DNA of 64,000 bases, taken from NCBI GenBank assembly GCA_028284345.1, contig JANQRY010000008.1:310001-374000 (forward strand), given 5' to 3'. Under the pieces are notes generated by a model. That model did no database searches. It was not told the DNA's origin and worked only from the letters and a program-made list of their open reading frames with translations. The stretch is from Hyphococcus sp. GTDB taxonomy: Bacteria; Pseudomonadota; Alphaproteobacteria; Caulobacterales; Parvularculaceae. Positions 18,667 through 28,279 of this stretch are shown here, piece by piece (within the stretch, counting starts at the first letter, position 1; the number at the start of each line of letters is the position of its first letter). A program made the translations under genes and the position numbers.

Positions 18667-21662
18667 TCGGCGCCGTCCATGGCGCGTCGTTCGCGCCGCC
18701 GGGCCAGATGATCGTAGTCGCCGAATTCCGCCATATATTGCGGACGCGGCTGCGACGGATAGGCCGTGTCCGGATTATTGAAATGCGTGATGAGGTCCTT
18801 GAGCCCGCGCTCGGCCTCGTCAATCTTGGCGGCGCAGTCCGCGCCGGCGGCACCGCTTTCGTTCCTCGAGCCGGGCTTCCTGTTCTGCACCCGCAGATAG
18901 GCAAAGCGATCGACCGGGACGGCGCCAAGGCCCGCAAAACCGCCGGCGCGAACGATCGCCGCCGTCAGCGGCAATTGCGGGCTGAATGTCTTCTGTTGCT
19001 TGTCCGTCGGCGGCGGCGCGCCGGTCTTGTAGTCGAAAACCGCCGCGGCGCCTGTCTTGAGCAGATCGATGCGATCGGCCTTTGCAACCAACGCATACTG
19101 ACGACCCTCATGTTCAAAACGCCATTCGCCGCGCTCCTCGATAATCGCCGGGGCGCCTTCCTCGCGACGGGCGGCGTCCCAGTCCGCGAACCATTCAAAC
19201 GCCGCGCGCGCCCGTGCGCGCCAGAACGGCGCATGGGCCGCGCCGAAACCGCTGTCTGCGGCGCAACGCTCGAACAGCGCCTCAAGACGCGCGACCCTGG
19301 CGTCATGGGTCCCGGGCGGCGCTTCGCCGGCGTAGCGTTCAAAGATCCGGTGAAACAGATTGCCGACGTGACGCGGATCAATCGGCTCGTTGAATGCGTC
19401 CAGCCGGTCAAGGCCCAGCACCGATTTCGCATAAACCGCGTAAGGATCGCGCAGCAGCGTTTCAACGCGGGTAACGGAAAAATGCGTCGGTCTTGAAGCG
19501 ACAGGCGGGCGCGGCGCCGGCGCCTTGCCGGCGGACAAGGGCGCATCGTCGAGACGTTCGGACAGGATGCCGTACTCATAAGTGCGGTCGATCGCGGCGA
19601 GCGCGCCGGCGCCGCCCAGAATGTTCTTAAGGCGCACGATCCAGCGCGACGGCGTCGCCGGCTTGCCGCCGGTTTTTTTTGATCGCGTCAGCAGCACTTC
19701 GGACGCGGCGCTCAACTGCGCAAAGTCATGGGCGGAAAGACCGATGCGCCGTTCCGGCGACGGCAGTCCGGCGGATTTGCGCATACCCCGGGACAGAAAT
19801 CCGTCAATCGCCGCATCCCGCGGCCAGACCCCTTCATTGAGGCCGCCGAGGATAACGACGTCCGCCGATTGCAGGCGCGCCTCTAGCGGCCCGAATATCG
19901 CGACGCGCCGATGCGCCGGCGAGCGGCGGCGGATCGCGATATCGCCGATCAATTGATCAAAAATGTCATGATAGTCGGACGGCGCCCAGTCCCGGATCGT
20001 CGCCGTCGCGTCGATCAGCGCCGCAATCCGCGCGGCGCCCGCCTCGCCGTCCTCGCCGCGCCACAGGCGATCGGCGCCGCTCGCTTTGTCCGTCGCCGCA
20101 AACGCCTCGGCAAGGGCGATATGCGCGGTCAAACAGGCTTGCAACGAAGGGGCGTCGGTTTTGTCCGCGCGCAATCGCTCGACCAGCGGCGCCAGCGCCT
20201 CAGCCCGCGGCCCGGCGCGCGACAAACGGGCGATGACGCTATCGAGGGCATCCGGCTTGAGCCCGCGCAGGGCAAGATCGGCGGCATTGACCATGCCGGC
20301 CCGGCGCTCGTCGGCAACGCCGCCGCCGAACAGCGGGTGGCGCATCACCGAAGCGAGCGCGGCCGGGTCCGCCGGGTTGCTGATGAGGCGCGCCATGAGC
20401 CGCAGAAAGCCGCCGCACCGGGTCTGCCCGAAAGGCGCGCCGGCGCTGTCGTCCACATGAATGTCCCAGCGCTGTAATTTCGCCGCAACCCGTCGCGACA
20501 GGTCGCGGTCCGGGGTCGCCAGAAATACGGTGCGTTCGGCTTCGCTGACGACCGCGCGGATTTTCAGCGCGATGGCGTCGGCCTCGCGTTCGTCGTCCTC
20601 CGCTTCGACGAGCGACAGGCCCGCAAGCGAATGAGTCAAGTCCGCCGCGTCGGCCTTGAAGGCTTCGGCCCAGTCCCGCCAGCTATCGGTGACGGCGGCG
20701 GGACGTAGGGCGACACTGACGATATCGCTGCGCAGCGCGTTTTCCGGCTGATCCGTATCGGGACGATCTGCACCGGGCCAGACCTTCACGGCGCGCCGGT
20801 CAAGATCGAGACCTGTTTCCAGAAGATGCTTTAGACCGCTTTGCGGATGCGGGTCGTCGATTGCGCCCCATGCGGCCTCGTCCATGGAAAGGTCGACGCC
20901 CGGCAACACAACGCAGCCCTTCGGCAAGTTGGCGACGACGCCGATCAGGCGCGCGACCGCCGGGGTCGATCCGGTCGTGCCGGCGATAATGACCGGATGC
21001 GCCGGGGGCGACTTTTCATAGGCGTCGGCGAGCCGGTTGATCAGGCGGACCCGGCGCGCGGCCGGGTCCATGCGGCCGATTTCGCGCAAATGCGCCGGCC
21101 ATGACCGGGTGACAATATCGAGAAACTCAAGGCTCCGCGCCCAATGTTCGGCGAGATCGTCCGGCGCAATGGCCCCAAGGACGCCCGGATCGATTTCCTC
21201 CGTATAGAACGCGTCAATGAGCGATGCGAGTTCATCGGCGGCCGCGAGCGCGCTCGTCCAATGCGCCTCGCCCGCCGGCGCGTGGTCTTTCGCCGCGACA
21301 AGGCGCGCCAGCGTGATGCGCCGCTCCACATCCGACACAGCCGGCGGCAGCTCCATCTCGTCGGCCGGCGCGCCCCTGAACGGGGTGATCTCGTCTTCAT
21401 CGACGTCGCCGACAGCGCGGATTTTCGGGATAAACGTCGCTGCATCGTCGCCGGCAAGGGCGAGAAAGGCGTCGGCGAGAGCGCGCGCCGCGCGCCGCGT
21501 CGGCAGGTAAATCTCAACATCAGCCAGCGCCGCGCCCTGATCGCCGCCGACAGAAGCAACAATCGCCGCCGCAAGTTCGTCGAGGAATTTCAGATGCGGG
21601 CCAATCGAGAAAATGCGCGGGGGCCGCGCATCAAAGAGGGACGACGCCGGCCGGGCGTTCAT
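18663..21662 (-). CDS. addB: Double-strand-break repair protein AddB
   Basis: A 999-residue partner of AddA. The N-terminal half has a degenerate helicase fold with VIIAGTTGSTPAVARL at the nucleotide-loop position, and the C-terminal nuclease carries AAVFDYKTGAPP with the PD-(D/E)XK Asp and Lys. I see no clear Fe-S Cys cluster, in line with the alphaproteobacterial type. The start overlaps the end of the murU-like gene by 4 bases. Confidence 0.94.
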   Translation of the reverse strand: MNARPASSLFDARPPRIFSIGPHLKFLDELAAAIVASVGGDQGAALADVEIYLPTRRAARALADAFLALAGDDAATFIPKIRAVGDVDEDEITPFRGAPADEMELPPAVSDVERRITLARLVAAKDHAPAGEAHWTSALAAADELASLIDAFYTEEIDPGVLGAIAPDDLAEHWARSLEFLDIVTRSWPAHLREIGRMDPAARRVRLINRLADAYEKSPPAHPVIIAGTTGSTPAVARLIGVVANLPKGCVVLPGVDLSMDEAAWGAIDDPHPQSGLKHLLETGLDLDRRAVKVWPGADRPDTDQPENALRSDIVSVALRPAAVTDSWRDWAEAFKADAADLTHSLAGLSLVEAEDDEREADAIALKIRAVVSEAERTVFLATPDRDLSRRVAAKLQRWDIHVDDSAGAPFGQTRCGGFLRLMARLISNPADPAALASVMRHPLFGGGVADERRAGMVNAADLALRGLKPDALDSVIARLSRAGPRAEALAPLVERLRADKTDAPSLQACLTAHIALAEAFAATDKASGADRLWRGEDGEAGAARIAALIDATATIRDWAPSDYHDIFDQLIGDIAIRRRSPAHRRVAIFGPLEARLQSADVVILGGLNEGVWPRDAAIDGFLSRGMRKSAGLPSPERRIGLSAHDFAQLSAASEVLLTRSKKTGGKPATPSRWIVRLKNILGGAGALAAIDRTYEYGILSERLDDAPLSAGKAPAPRPPVASRPTHFSVTRVETLLRDPYAVYAKSVLGLDRLDAFNEPIDPRHVGNLFHRIFERYAGEAPPGTHDARVARLEALFERCAADSGFGAAHAPFWRARARAAFEWFADWDAARREEGAPAIIEERGEWRFEHEGRQYALVAKADRIDLLKTGAAAVFDYKTGAPPPTDKQQKTFSPQLPLTAAIVRAGGFAGLGAVPVDRFAYLRVQNRKPGSRNESGAAGADCAAKIDEAERGLKDLITHFNNPDTAYPSQPRPQYMAEFGDYDHLARRRERRAMDGAE

Positions 21663-22381
21663 GGGTCCCCGCCGGCCAATCGCCGTTCGGCCGCCGCAAG
21701 ACCTTCGGGATCGCCCACATGCAGCCAGTCGCCCTCATGCACGGCGCCGAAGAGGCGGCCCCGCGCGGCGGCGATATCCCACAAGCGCTTGGTCGAGAAC
21801 GCGCCCACCGGCCCCTCGTCGATCAATCGCGGCGCGATGATCTGAAGCCCGGTAAAAACGAACGGCGCTGTTTGCTCCGTGCGGAAAGCGATGCGCCCAT
21901 CGTCATTGCGCATAAAGTCGCCGGTGCCGTCATAACCGCTCGCCCGTTCCAGCGGCGCTAGCAACAACAGCGCATCCATGTCGTCGTCGGCCCACTTCTC
22001 GCGCAACAAGGCGCACGGCTCGACCACGCCGTCGTCGATTAGGATCGCATCGGTGTTTGTGCAGAATATGGGCGCATCGCTGAAATGCGGCCGGGCCTTT
22101 TTTAGGCCGCCGCCGGTTTCGAGAAGCGCGCCGCGCTCATCGGATATGGTGATGCGCGGCGCGGCGCGGGGCCCCACATGGCGCTCCACCTGTTCGGCCA
22201 GGTAGTGGACATTGACCACGGCCTTTTCGACGCCCGCATCGGCAAACCGGTCAAGGGCGTGGTCGATCAGCGCCTTGCCCGCTACCGGGATCAGCGGCTT
22301 GGGCCGCGTATCGGTCAACGGCGCCATGCGCGTGCCCAGTCCCGCGGCCAGCACCATGGCCTCCGTCGGCGCGCGGCTCAC
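21659..22381 (-). CDS. murU: N-acetylmuramate-1-phosphate uridylyltransferase (MurU type)
   Basis: A 240-residue sugar nucleotidyltransferase: AAGLGTRMAPLTDTRPKPL is the UTP-binding signature, followed by PVAGK, with CTNTDAIL for the metal site and DWLHVGDPEGL at the end. In the anhydro-recycling bypass of Pseudomonas and Caulobacter, AmgK phosphorylates MurNAc and MurU makes UDP-MurNAc. The AmgK-type kinase lies immediately upstream with a 4-base overlap, which supports this substrate over other sugars. Confidence 0.85.
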   Translation of the reverse strand: MSRAPTEAMVLAAGLGTRMAPLTDTRPKPLIPVAGKALIDHALDRFADAGVEKAVVNVHYLAEQVERHVGPRAAPRITISDERGALLETGGGLKKARPHFSDAPIFCTNTDAILIDDGVVEPCALLREKWADDDMDALLLLAPLERASGYDGTGDFMRNDDGRIAFRTEQTAPFVFTGLQIIAPRLIDEGPVGAFSTKRLWDIAAARGRLFGAVHEGDWLHVGDPEGLAAAERRLAGGDP

Positions 22382-23469
22382 GCCGTCAACTCCGGAAAAT
22401 GCGTCTTGAAAAACGCACGGGGGCCCGCCGCCGGCGGACGGGCGAGATCGCGGCGGAAATGCGCTTCGACGCGGGGCAGAAAATCGAGATAGCGCGGCTT
22501 GCCGTCACGCTCGGCGAGCCGGGCGAAGACGCCGAGAATTTTCGCATTCCGCTGGACGGCGAGGACAGCGTAGTCGTTGAGGAAACGGTCCCGGTCGAAC
22601 TCTTCACGGCCGCGCCGTGCATCCGTGTACCGATCAATCATGGCCTGGGTCAGATCTTCATCGACATCGCGGCGCGCATCCTCAAGCAGCGAGACAAGAT
22701 CGTAAGCCGGGGAGCCGACAAGCCCGTCCTGAAAATCAATGACCCCGACCCGCGCCGGCCCTTTCCGGTCGGGCAGCCACAAAAGATTTTCCGCATGATA
22801 GTCCCGAAGGACAATCGTGTTCGGCGCATCGAGACCGGCGAGCATCGCATCGAATACATCGCGGAACTCTTCTTTCACGCTGTCTTCCGGCGGCGCGCCT
22901 TTTTTTAAGCGCCAGTACCAGTCGATCAGCAGTTCCGCCTCGGTCATCAGCGCCAGATGGTCATAGGCGAGCATTTCATAGCCGGCGCCGCGCGGCGGCG
23001 GCGGCGCGGCGGCGTGGAGGCGAAGCAACGCGTCGATGGCGTTTTCGTAAAGCGCGTTCTCGTTGCCGGGCTCGACCACAGCGGCAAAAAGACCGTCGCC
23101 CAGATCCTCAATCAGCGCGAGACCGGCCTCGGCGTCGGCGGCGAACACCTCAGGCGCGGAGAGCCCCGCCGCGCGCAGCGTTTCGGCAATGGCGACAAAC
23201 GCGTTGAGGTTTGGCCCGGCGAGACGCGCGGAAGCGTTGTAGCCGAGACGGCACCGTTCGGCGGGCGTCGCTGCGGGCGGACAGGACGGCGTTTCCGCCG
23301 CCGGCGGCGCCGACATCAACACCGCGCCCCGGGCGCCGTCCGCAACGCGGAAATAGGACCGCGACGATGCATCGCCCGCCAGCGGCGTCACCGCGGCGCC
23401 GGCCCATCCGGCGGCGTTCAGGAAATCATCAAAAGCAGGATTGGTCATCTGCACGGCGTTACCGGTCAC
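22378..23469 (-). CDS. amgK: Anomeric MurNAc/GlcNAc kinase (AmgK type)
   Basis: A 363-residue kinase of the aminoglycoside-phosphotransferase fold. The catalytic loop is LRDYHAENLLWL and the metal-binding Asp sits in VIDFQDGLVG. AmgK makes MurNAc-alpha-1-phosphate for MurU, bypassing de novo MurA-dependent synthesis, a known route to intrinsic fosfomycin tolerance. GTG 23469 overlaps the tsaE stop (GTGA) and is preferred; ATG 23448 is the alternative. The tsaE-amgK-murU order is a familiar alphaproteobacterial arrangement. Confidence 0.86.
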   Translation of the reverse strand: MTGNAVQMTNPAFDDFLNAAGWAGAAVTPLAGDASSRSYFRVADGARGAVLMSAPPAAETPSCPPAATPAERCRLGYNASARLAGPNLNAFVAIAETLRAAGLSAPEVFAADAEAGLALIEDLGDGLFAAVVEPGNENALYENAIDALLRLHAAAPPPPRGAGYEMLAYDHLALMTEAELLIDWYWRLKKGAPPEDSVKEEFRDVFDAMLAGLDAPNTIVLRDYHAENLLWLPDRKGPARVGVIDFQDGLVGSPAYDLVSLLEDARRDVDEDLTQAMIDRYTDARRGREEFDRDRFLNDYAVLAVQRNAKILGVFARLAERDGKPRYLDFLPRVEAHFRRDLARPPAAGPRAFFKTHFPELTA

Positions 23470-23951
23470 GAAGCGTCTCTAGGTTGATTCTTGAGGCCGT
23501 CGGCGATCTTCTCAAGCCTTTCCGCCCAAGCCGGCGGCGCCGTCAGGACCGCGCGCCGGACGCCGCCATTGACCGACAGCATAACGGACAGCGCCTGCTC
23601 GGGAAGCGCCGCGGGCGCGCGCTCCGGCCACTCGATCAGGGACGCCCCGTCGGCAAAGGCCTCTTCAACGCCCAGCTCCCACGCCTCCTCGGCCCGCTCA
23701 AGGCGGTAAAAATCAAAATGCCAGATCGTGATGTCGTCGCCCGGATAGGTCTCGACCAGCGTGAAGGTCGGGCTTGGCGCGTCGGCGACCCCGCATCGCC
23801 GATGGATGATCGCGCGCGCCAGGGTCGTTTTGCCGGCGCCGAGCGGCCCGGCAAGCAACACCGCGTCGCCGACCCGCAACGCATCCCCAAGCGCGGCGCC
23901 GAGCGCGGCGGTTTCCCGCTCCGTGGGCAAAAGAAAAGTCGCTTCCTGCAT
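23466..23951 (-). CDS. tsaE: tRNA t6A-modification ATPase TsaE
   Basis: A 161-residue P-loop protein of the TsaBDE complex that makes threonylcarbamoyladenosine at position 37 of ANN-decoding tRNAs. Walker A is GPLGAGKTT, and SPTFTLVETY, then HFDFYRL and LIEWPER are the conserved family blocks. It is the first gene of the leftward run through amgK, murU, addB and addA. The promoter must lie in the 165 bases between it and the divergent ferredoxin gene. Confidence 0.94.
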   Translation of the reverse strand: MQEATFLLPTERETAALGAALGDALRVGDAVLLAGPLGAGKTTLARAIIHRRCGVADAPSPTFTLVETYPGDDITIWHFDFYRLERAEEAWELGVEEAFADGASLIEWPERAPAALPEQALSVMLSVNGGVRRAVLTAPPAWAERLEKIADGLKNQPRDAS

Positions 23952-24059
23952 GCACCGTTCATATCGCCGCCCCGGGCCGCACCCGCAATAGGAGGAAAAC
24001 TTTGCGGCATAATCGCGAAATCTCCGTCTAGGGCTTGTCGTCGCCGATGCGGGCGCTAA

Positions 24060-24437
<378 letters not shown>

Positions 24438-24486
24438 GATCCCGCCGGCGCTTGACGGCCCGGCTCCCGCGCGCTTTCATGAACAT

Positions 24487-24924
24487 ATGGAGAACATAAG
24501 CGCCGTCCCCCTCGCCCGGCCGGATCAGACTGCGATCCTCACCCGCGGGGTGATGCGGCTTTTTCTCGAACTCGGCATGTCGCCGCTCGCCGAGTTCAAG
24601 CTGGCCAATGGCCGGCGCGCCGATGTCGCCGGCATGGACCGCGCCGGCAAGATCACGATCGCGGAGATCAAATCCTGCCGGGCCGATTTCGACTGCGATC
24701 AGAAATGGCCCGATTATCTCGACTATTGCGACCGGTATTTCTTTGCCGTGGATCCGGATTTCCCCGTCGACGTTTTACCGGCGGAGGAAGGGCTGATCCT
24801 CGCCGACGCCTTTGGCGCGGCGATCAAGCGGCCGTCCGTCGAACGATCCCTGGCGCCGGCGCGGCGCAAGGCCGTGACCTTGCGGTTTGCCCGGCAGGCG
24901 GCGTTACGGCTCTCAGCGCTCTAA
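24487..24924 (+). CDS. mmcB: MmcB-family DNA repair protein
   Basis: A 145-residue protein of the family named for the mitomycin-C-induced Caulobacter gene. LAEFKLANGRRADVAG, then ITIAEIKSCRADF and KWPDYLDYCDRYFFAV fit a small PD-(D/E)XK-like nuclease fold, with Asp in RADV, Glu in IAEIK and Lys next to it. Damage-inducible in Caulobacter; no LexA-type box is obvious in the 50 bases upstream here. It converges tail to tail with the PQQ dehydrogenase at 24927. Confidence 0.85.
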   Translation: MENISAVPLARPDQTAILTRGVMRLFLELGMSPLAEFKLANGRRADVAGMDRAGKITIAEIKSCRADFDCDQKWPDYLDYCDRYFFAVDPDFPVDVLPAEEGLILADAFGAAIKRPSVERSLAPARRKAVTLRFARQAALRLSAL

Positions 24925-24926
24925 CC

Positions 24927-26150
24927 TTATCCGGGCGTTAAGCGCAGGATCTTCCCGACCGGATCGCCGTTGCGAAATTCCGTGGCGACGTAAATCGCGC
25001 CGTCGGGCCCTACCCGGACGTCGCGAATGCGCTCGCCGACAAGATAGCGCTCCTCGCCGACAATGGCGTCGCCGTCCATGATCATCCGATGCAGCGCCGT
25101 GCTGGCGAGTCCGCCGACGAGAAGATCGCCGTCCCAGTCCGTGAACGCATCGCCGCGCACCACCGCAAGGCCCGACGGCGCCATGGACGGCGTCCAGTAA
25201 TGGACCGGTTGCGTCGCGCCTTCATATTCCGTGAACGGCGTAATGCGGGCGCCGTTATAATCAATGCCGAAACTGGCCGCCGGCCAGCCATAATTGGCGC
25301 CCGCTTCGATGATGTTGATTTCATCCCCGCCGCGCGGCCCGTGCTCGTTCGACCACAGGACGCCGCGTTCGGCGTCATAGGCGAGACCCTGCGCATTGCG
25401 GTGGCCCTTGGTGTAAAGTTCCGGCAAAGCGCCGTCGCCAAAATCAGGATTGTCGTCCGGAATTGAGCCGTCTTCATTGATGCGGATGACAGCGCCGAAG
25501 CTCGACGTCATGTCCTGCGCCTTTTCCTTGTAGCGGGACCCTTCTCCGATAGTCACATAAAGCTTGTCGTCAGGCCCCCAGACAATGCGCCCGCCGAAAT
25601 GATGGCCCGTGTCTTTTACCGGCCGGGCGTCATAGATCGGCTGCAGGTCGCGGATTTCATCTCCGTCGTAGACGGCGCGCGCGACACGCAGGGCATTCTC
25701 CTGTCTTGTCCCGTGGGCATAGGCGATAAAAATCACCCTGTTTTCCATAAAATCCGGATGCGGAAGAATATCGAAGAGACCGCCCTGATTGAACGCCAGC
25801 ACCGCGGGCGCGCCCGGCACGGGATCCGGCGCCATGACGCCGTCGCGGATCAGGCGCACGCGGCCCGACCGTTCCGCCACCAGCATGTCGCCGTCCGGCA
25901 GGAAGGCAATCGACCAGGGATTGGAAAGACCCTCGGCAATCGTCTCCACAACGAGCGCCTGCGTTCCTTCCGGCGCCGGATCGGCGAGCTTTTTCTGCAG
26001 GGACTTGTCCCCGCCGCCGCCGCCGGGCGGCAACGATCCGGCCGCAGCCGCGGCGTCAGCGGATTCGGCGTTTGTCGATTGCCCGCAACCAACGGAAAGG
26101 ATAGCGATCAGCGTTGCGGTGAATATCGGTTTGACGAATGCAGGCGTCAC
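24927..26150 (-). CDS. PQQ-dependent sugar dehydrogenase lipoprotein
   Basis: A 407-residue soluble-type aldose/sorbosone dehydrogenase. The signal segment ends LSVGC, so the protein is probably lipid-anchored. NPWSIAFLPDGDMLVAER opens the propeller, and GHRNAQGLAYD, EHGPRGGDEIN and GANYGWP follow as PQQ/calcium-site landmarks. GTG 26150 has GGAG 9-12 bases upstream and places the lipobox at residue 20. A second family member lies at the left edge of the window, but that one carries a cytochrome c domain and this one does not. Confidence 0.88.
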   Translation of the reverse strand: MTPAFVKPIFTATLIAILSVGCGQSTNAESADAAAAAGSLPPGGGGGDKSLQKKLADPAPEGTQALVVETIAEGLSNPWSIAFLPDGDMLVAERSGRVRLIRDGVMAPDPVPGAPAVLAFNQGGLFDILPHPDFMENRVIFIAYAHGTRQENALRVARAVYDGDEIRDLQPIYDARPVKDTGHHFGGRIVWGPDDKLYVTIGEGSRYKEKAQDMTSSFGAVIRINEDGSIPDDNPDFGDGALPELYTKGHRNAQGLAYDAERGVLWSNEHGPRGGDEINIIEAGANYGWPAASFGIDYNGARITPFTEYEGATQPVHYWTPSMAPSGLAVVRGDAFTDWDGDLLVGGLASTALHRMIMDGDAIVGEERYLVGERIRDVRVGPDGAIYVATEFRNGDPVGKILRLTPG

Positions 26151-26258
26151 GAGGCAAGCTCCATTGTCAGATCCGCCCAAGGGGTCGCATGTTTTTGCGT
26201 GTTGCGCAAAAGCGATTGGCATATGCGCGGTCGGCCAAAAGACGCCAGGAGCGTTGAC

Positions 26259-26699
26259 ATGAAGATTGCAAAAACGGTCATCGCCTTTATCGCCGCGGTT
26301 GCGGTCGCCTACAGTCTGGCGTCCGTGTTTTATACGATGCGAACCCTTGCCGCGCACAGTGCGGTCGGCATCCAGTATACGCAGGCGCAACAGATTGAGA
26401 CCTATCTCGCCAATTTTACCGGGCTTTGGATTTACGGCGCGCTGATCGCCATCGCCTTGCTCGCAGGCTTTGTCGTCGCTTTCGCCGTCAAAAAGCTGCT
26501 GCCCGCCCTCGCCCCCGTCGCCTACCCCGTCGCCGGCGGCGCGGCGATCTATGTGCTGCTGACGCTGGTTGAAACCCAGCTTGGCGGCGGCGCCGGGATT
26601 ATTGGCGGCGCGCGCACGGGCCTCGGCGTGGCGCTGCAATGCCTCGCCGGGCTCGCCGGCGGGCTTGTCTTCGCCGTCTTAAGACCCCGCGGGCGCTGA
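26259..26699 (+). CDS. Four-helix membrane protein of unknown function
   Basis: A 146-residue protein with four hydrophobic stretches (roughly residues 5-27, 53-75, 85-107 and 118-140), so a small integral membrane protein. ATG 26259 has CAGGAG 8 bases upstream. It diverges from the PQQ dehydrogenase with 108 bases between and ends 49 bases before phoR. I recognise no motif. Confidence 0.6.
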   Translation: MKIAKTVIAFIAAVAVAYSLASVFYTMRTLAAHSAVGIQYTQAQQIETYLANFTGLWIYGALIAIALLAGFVVAFAVKKLLPALAPVAYPVAGGAAIYVLLTLVETQLGGGAGIIGGARTGLGVALQCLAGLAGGLVFAVLRPRGR

Positions 26700-26748
26700 C
26701 CGGCGGCGCGGTTTGAAATCCGCCGGCCCGGCGCGTAGGAATGCGCCG

Positions 26749-28161
26749 ATGCAGGAAGAAATCGCCGCCATGATCAAGAACACCGCCGCCCAGGTGCGGG
26801 CGCGGGATTTCCTTTGGGCGGCCGGCATCAGCGCCGGGGTCGGGGTCGTCGTCCTGATCGGCGCGGGCGCCGACTGGCGCGTCGCCCTGTTCGCCTGGGC
26901 CGCTTTTCTCGCCGCCCTCGCCGTTCGATACCGGCTCTCATCCGGGCGCGCCTGGGCGCAGCCGGTGCAGCGCGTGGTCGATATGGAACTCGGCGCGCAG
27001 CAGGCGGAACTCGCCAATCTGCGCATCGCCCGCGGCGTCGCCATGGCGCTGCCGGAACCGTTGTTTATCCTCGACAGCAACGGCGTCGTCGAACACGCCA
27101 ACCCGGCCGCCGAAGCGCTGGCGGGGGCGACAAACCTCGAAGGACGCCATTTCGCCTCGGTGATCCGGGCGCCCGATGTCTTCGAAGCAGCCGAAGCGGT
27201 GATCGAAACGCGGGATACAAAAACCGTTGATTTTGTCACCACCGGCTCCGTCGAACTCTCCTGCCGGGCCTTTGTCGCGCCCCTGTGGACCGACGAGGCC
27301 GAGCCGCCGGCGCCGGCGCGCCGGTCGCTGATCTTTATTCGCGATCTCACCAGCGAACGCCGTCTCGAACAGATGCGCGCCGACTTTATCGCCAGCGCCA
27401 GCCATGAGCTGAGAACGCCGCTCGCCTCTCTTCTCGGTTTTATCGAGACGCTGCGCGGCCATGCGCGGACCGACCCGGAGGCGCAGGAGAAGTTCCTGTC
27501 GATCATGCAGTCCCAGGCCGAACGCATGCAGCGGCTCGTTGCCGATCTGATGTCCCTGTCGCGCATCGAGTTGAACGAACATGTGCCGCCCAAAGACATT
27601 GTCGACCTGCGCAAGATCGCCGGCGACGTAGTCGACAGCTTCGCGCCGCTTTTTGAACGGCGCGGCGCCATCGTTGATCTGGTTGCTGACGAAACCATGA
27701 GCGCGCGCATCGCCGGCGATCATGACGAGATGTTTCAGGCGATCCAGAATCTACTCGATAACGCCATCAAATATGGCGGCGACCCGGCCATGATCAAACT
27801 GCGCATCGGCGCCGGCGCCGCGCCAGCGGTCGCCGGCGACGGGGAGCCCGGCCAGCGCGCCGGCGATACGGCGAGCCAGATCGCCGCCCGTCTCGGATTA
27901 TCCGTAGACGACCTGATTTATGTACAGATCCGGGATTTCGGCCCGGGCATCGCCCGCGCAGACCTGCCGCGCCTGACCGAGCGGTTTTATCGGGTCAATG
28001 TGGAGCGAAGCCGCAAAAGCGGCGGCACCGGTCTCGGCCTCGCCATCGTCAAACACATCATCAACCGCCATAAAGGCGGCTTTCAGATCGAAAGCGTGAT
28101 GGCGGGCGGCACCGCGTTCAACTGCTATTTCGCCCCCGCGCAGGCCCGCGCCGCGGCGTAA
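26749..28161 (+). CDS. phoR: Phosphate-regulon sensor histidine kinase PhoR
   Basis: A 470-residue membrane kinase. Two N-terminal transmembrane segments (about residues 14-55) and a PAS region (about 90-190) precede the kinase core. The phosphorylated His 219 is in SASHELRTPL, the N box is NLLDNAIKYG, and the G boxes are RDFGPGIA and GGTGLGLAI. It responds to phosphate through the Pst transporter and PhoU and controls PhoB. ATG 26749 is preferred because GTAGGA lies 9 bases upstream. The usual pstSCAB genes are not between phoR and phoU. Confidence 0.92.
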   Translation: MQEEIAAMIKNTAAQVRARDFLWAAGISAGVGVVVLIGAGADWRVALFAWAAFLAALAVRYRLSSGRAWAQPVQRVVDMELGAQQAELANLRIARGVAMALPEPLFILDSNGVVEHANPAAEALAGATNLEGRHFASVIRAPDVFEAAEAVIETRDTKTVDFVTTGSVELSCRAFVAPLWTDEAEPPAPARRSLIFIRDLTSERRLEQMRADFIASASHELRTPLASLLGFIETLRGHARTDPEAQEKFLSIMQSQAERMQRLVADLMSLSRIELNEHVPPKDIVDLRKIAGDVVDSFAPLFERRGAIVDLVADETMSARIAGDHDEMFQAIQNLLDNAIKYGGDPAMIKLRIGAGAAPAVAGDGEPGQRAGDTASQIAARLGLSVDDLIYVQIRDFGPGIARADLPRLTERFYRVNVERSRKSGGTGLGLAIVKHIINRHKGGFQIESVMAGGTAFNCYFAPAQARAAA

Positions 28162-28219
28162 ATCAAGGCCGCGCACGGCAGCGCACAAAATGCGCAATAT
28201 TTTTGCATCGGACAAGAAA

Positions 28220-28256
28220 CTGTCACACAATGACAGCATGTAGCTGTCGTTTGACG
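28220..28256. promoter_or_regulatory. Candidate Pho box (PhoB site) before phoU
   Basis: CTGTCAC at 28220, TGACAGC at 28231, AGCTGTC at 28242 and GACG at 28253 fall on an 11-base register, which is the spacing of PhoB half-sites. CTGTCA and TGACAG (28220-28236) also form a perfect 6-5-6 inverted repeat. The first half-site matches the CTGTCA consensus; the later ones match less well or in opposite orientation. It lies in the phoR-phoU gap and could drive autoregulated transcription of phoU-phoB. Confidence 0.5.
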
Positions 28257-28279
28257 TCCCGGTGACAATACAGGTTTTT

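Noticed and set aside
16816-18711. 631-codon open frame on the plus strand opposite addA
   Set aside because: Antisense to well-conserved helicase motifs; its composition (Arg, Gly, His-rich) is that of a shadow frame.
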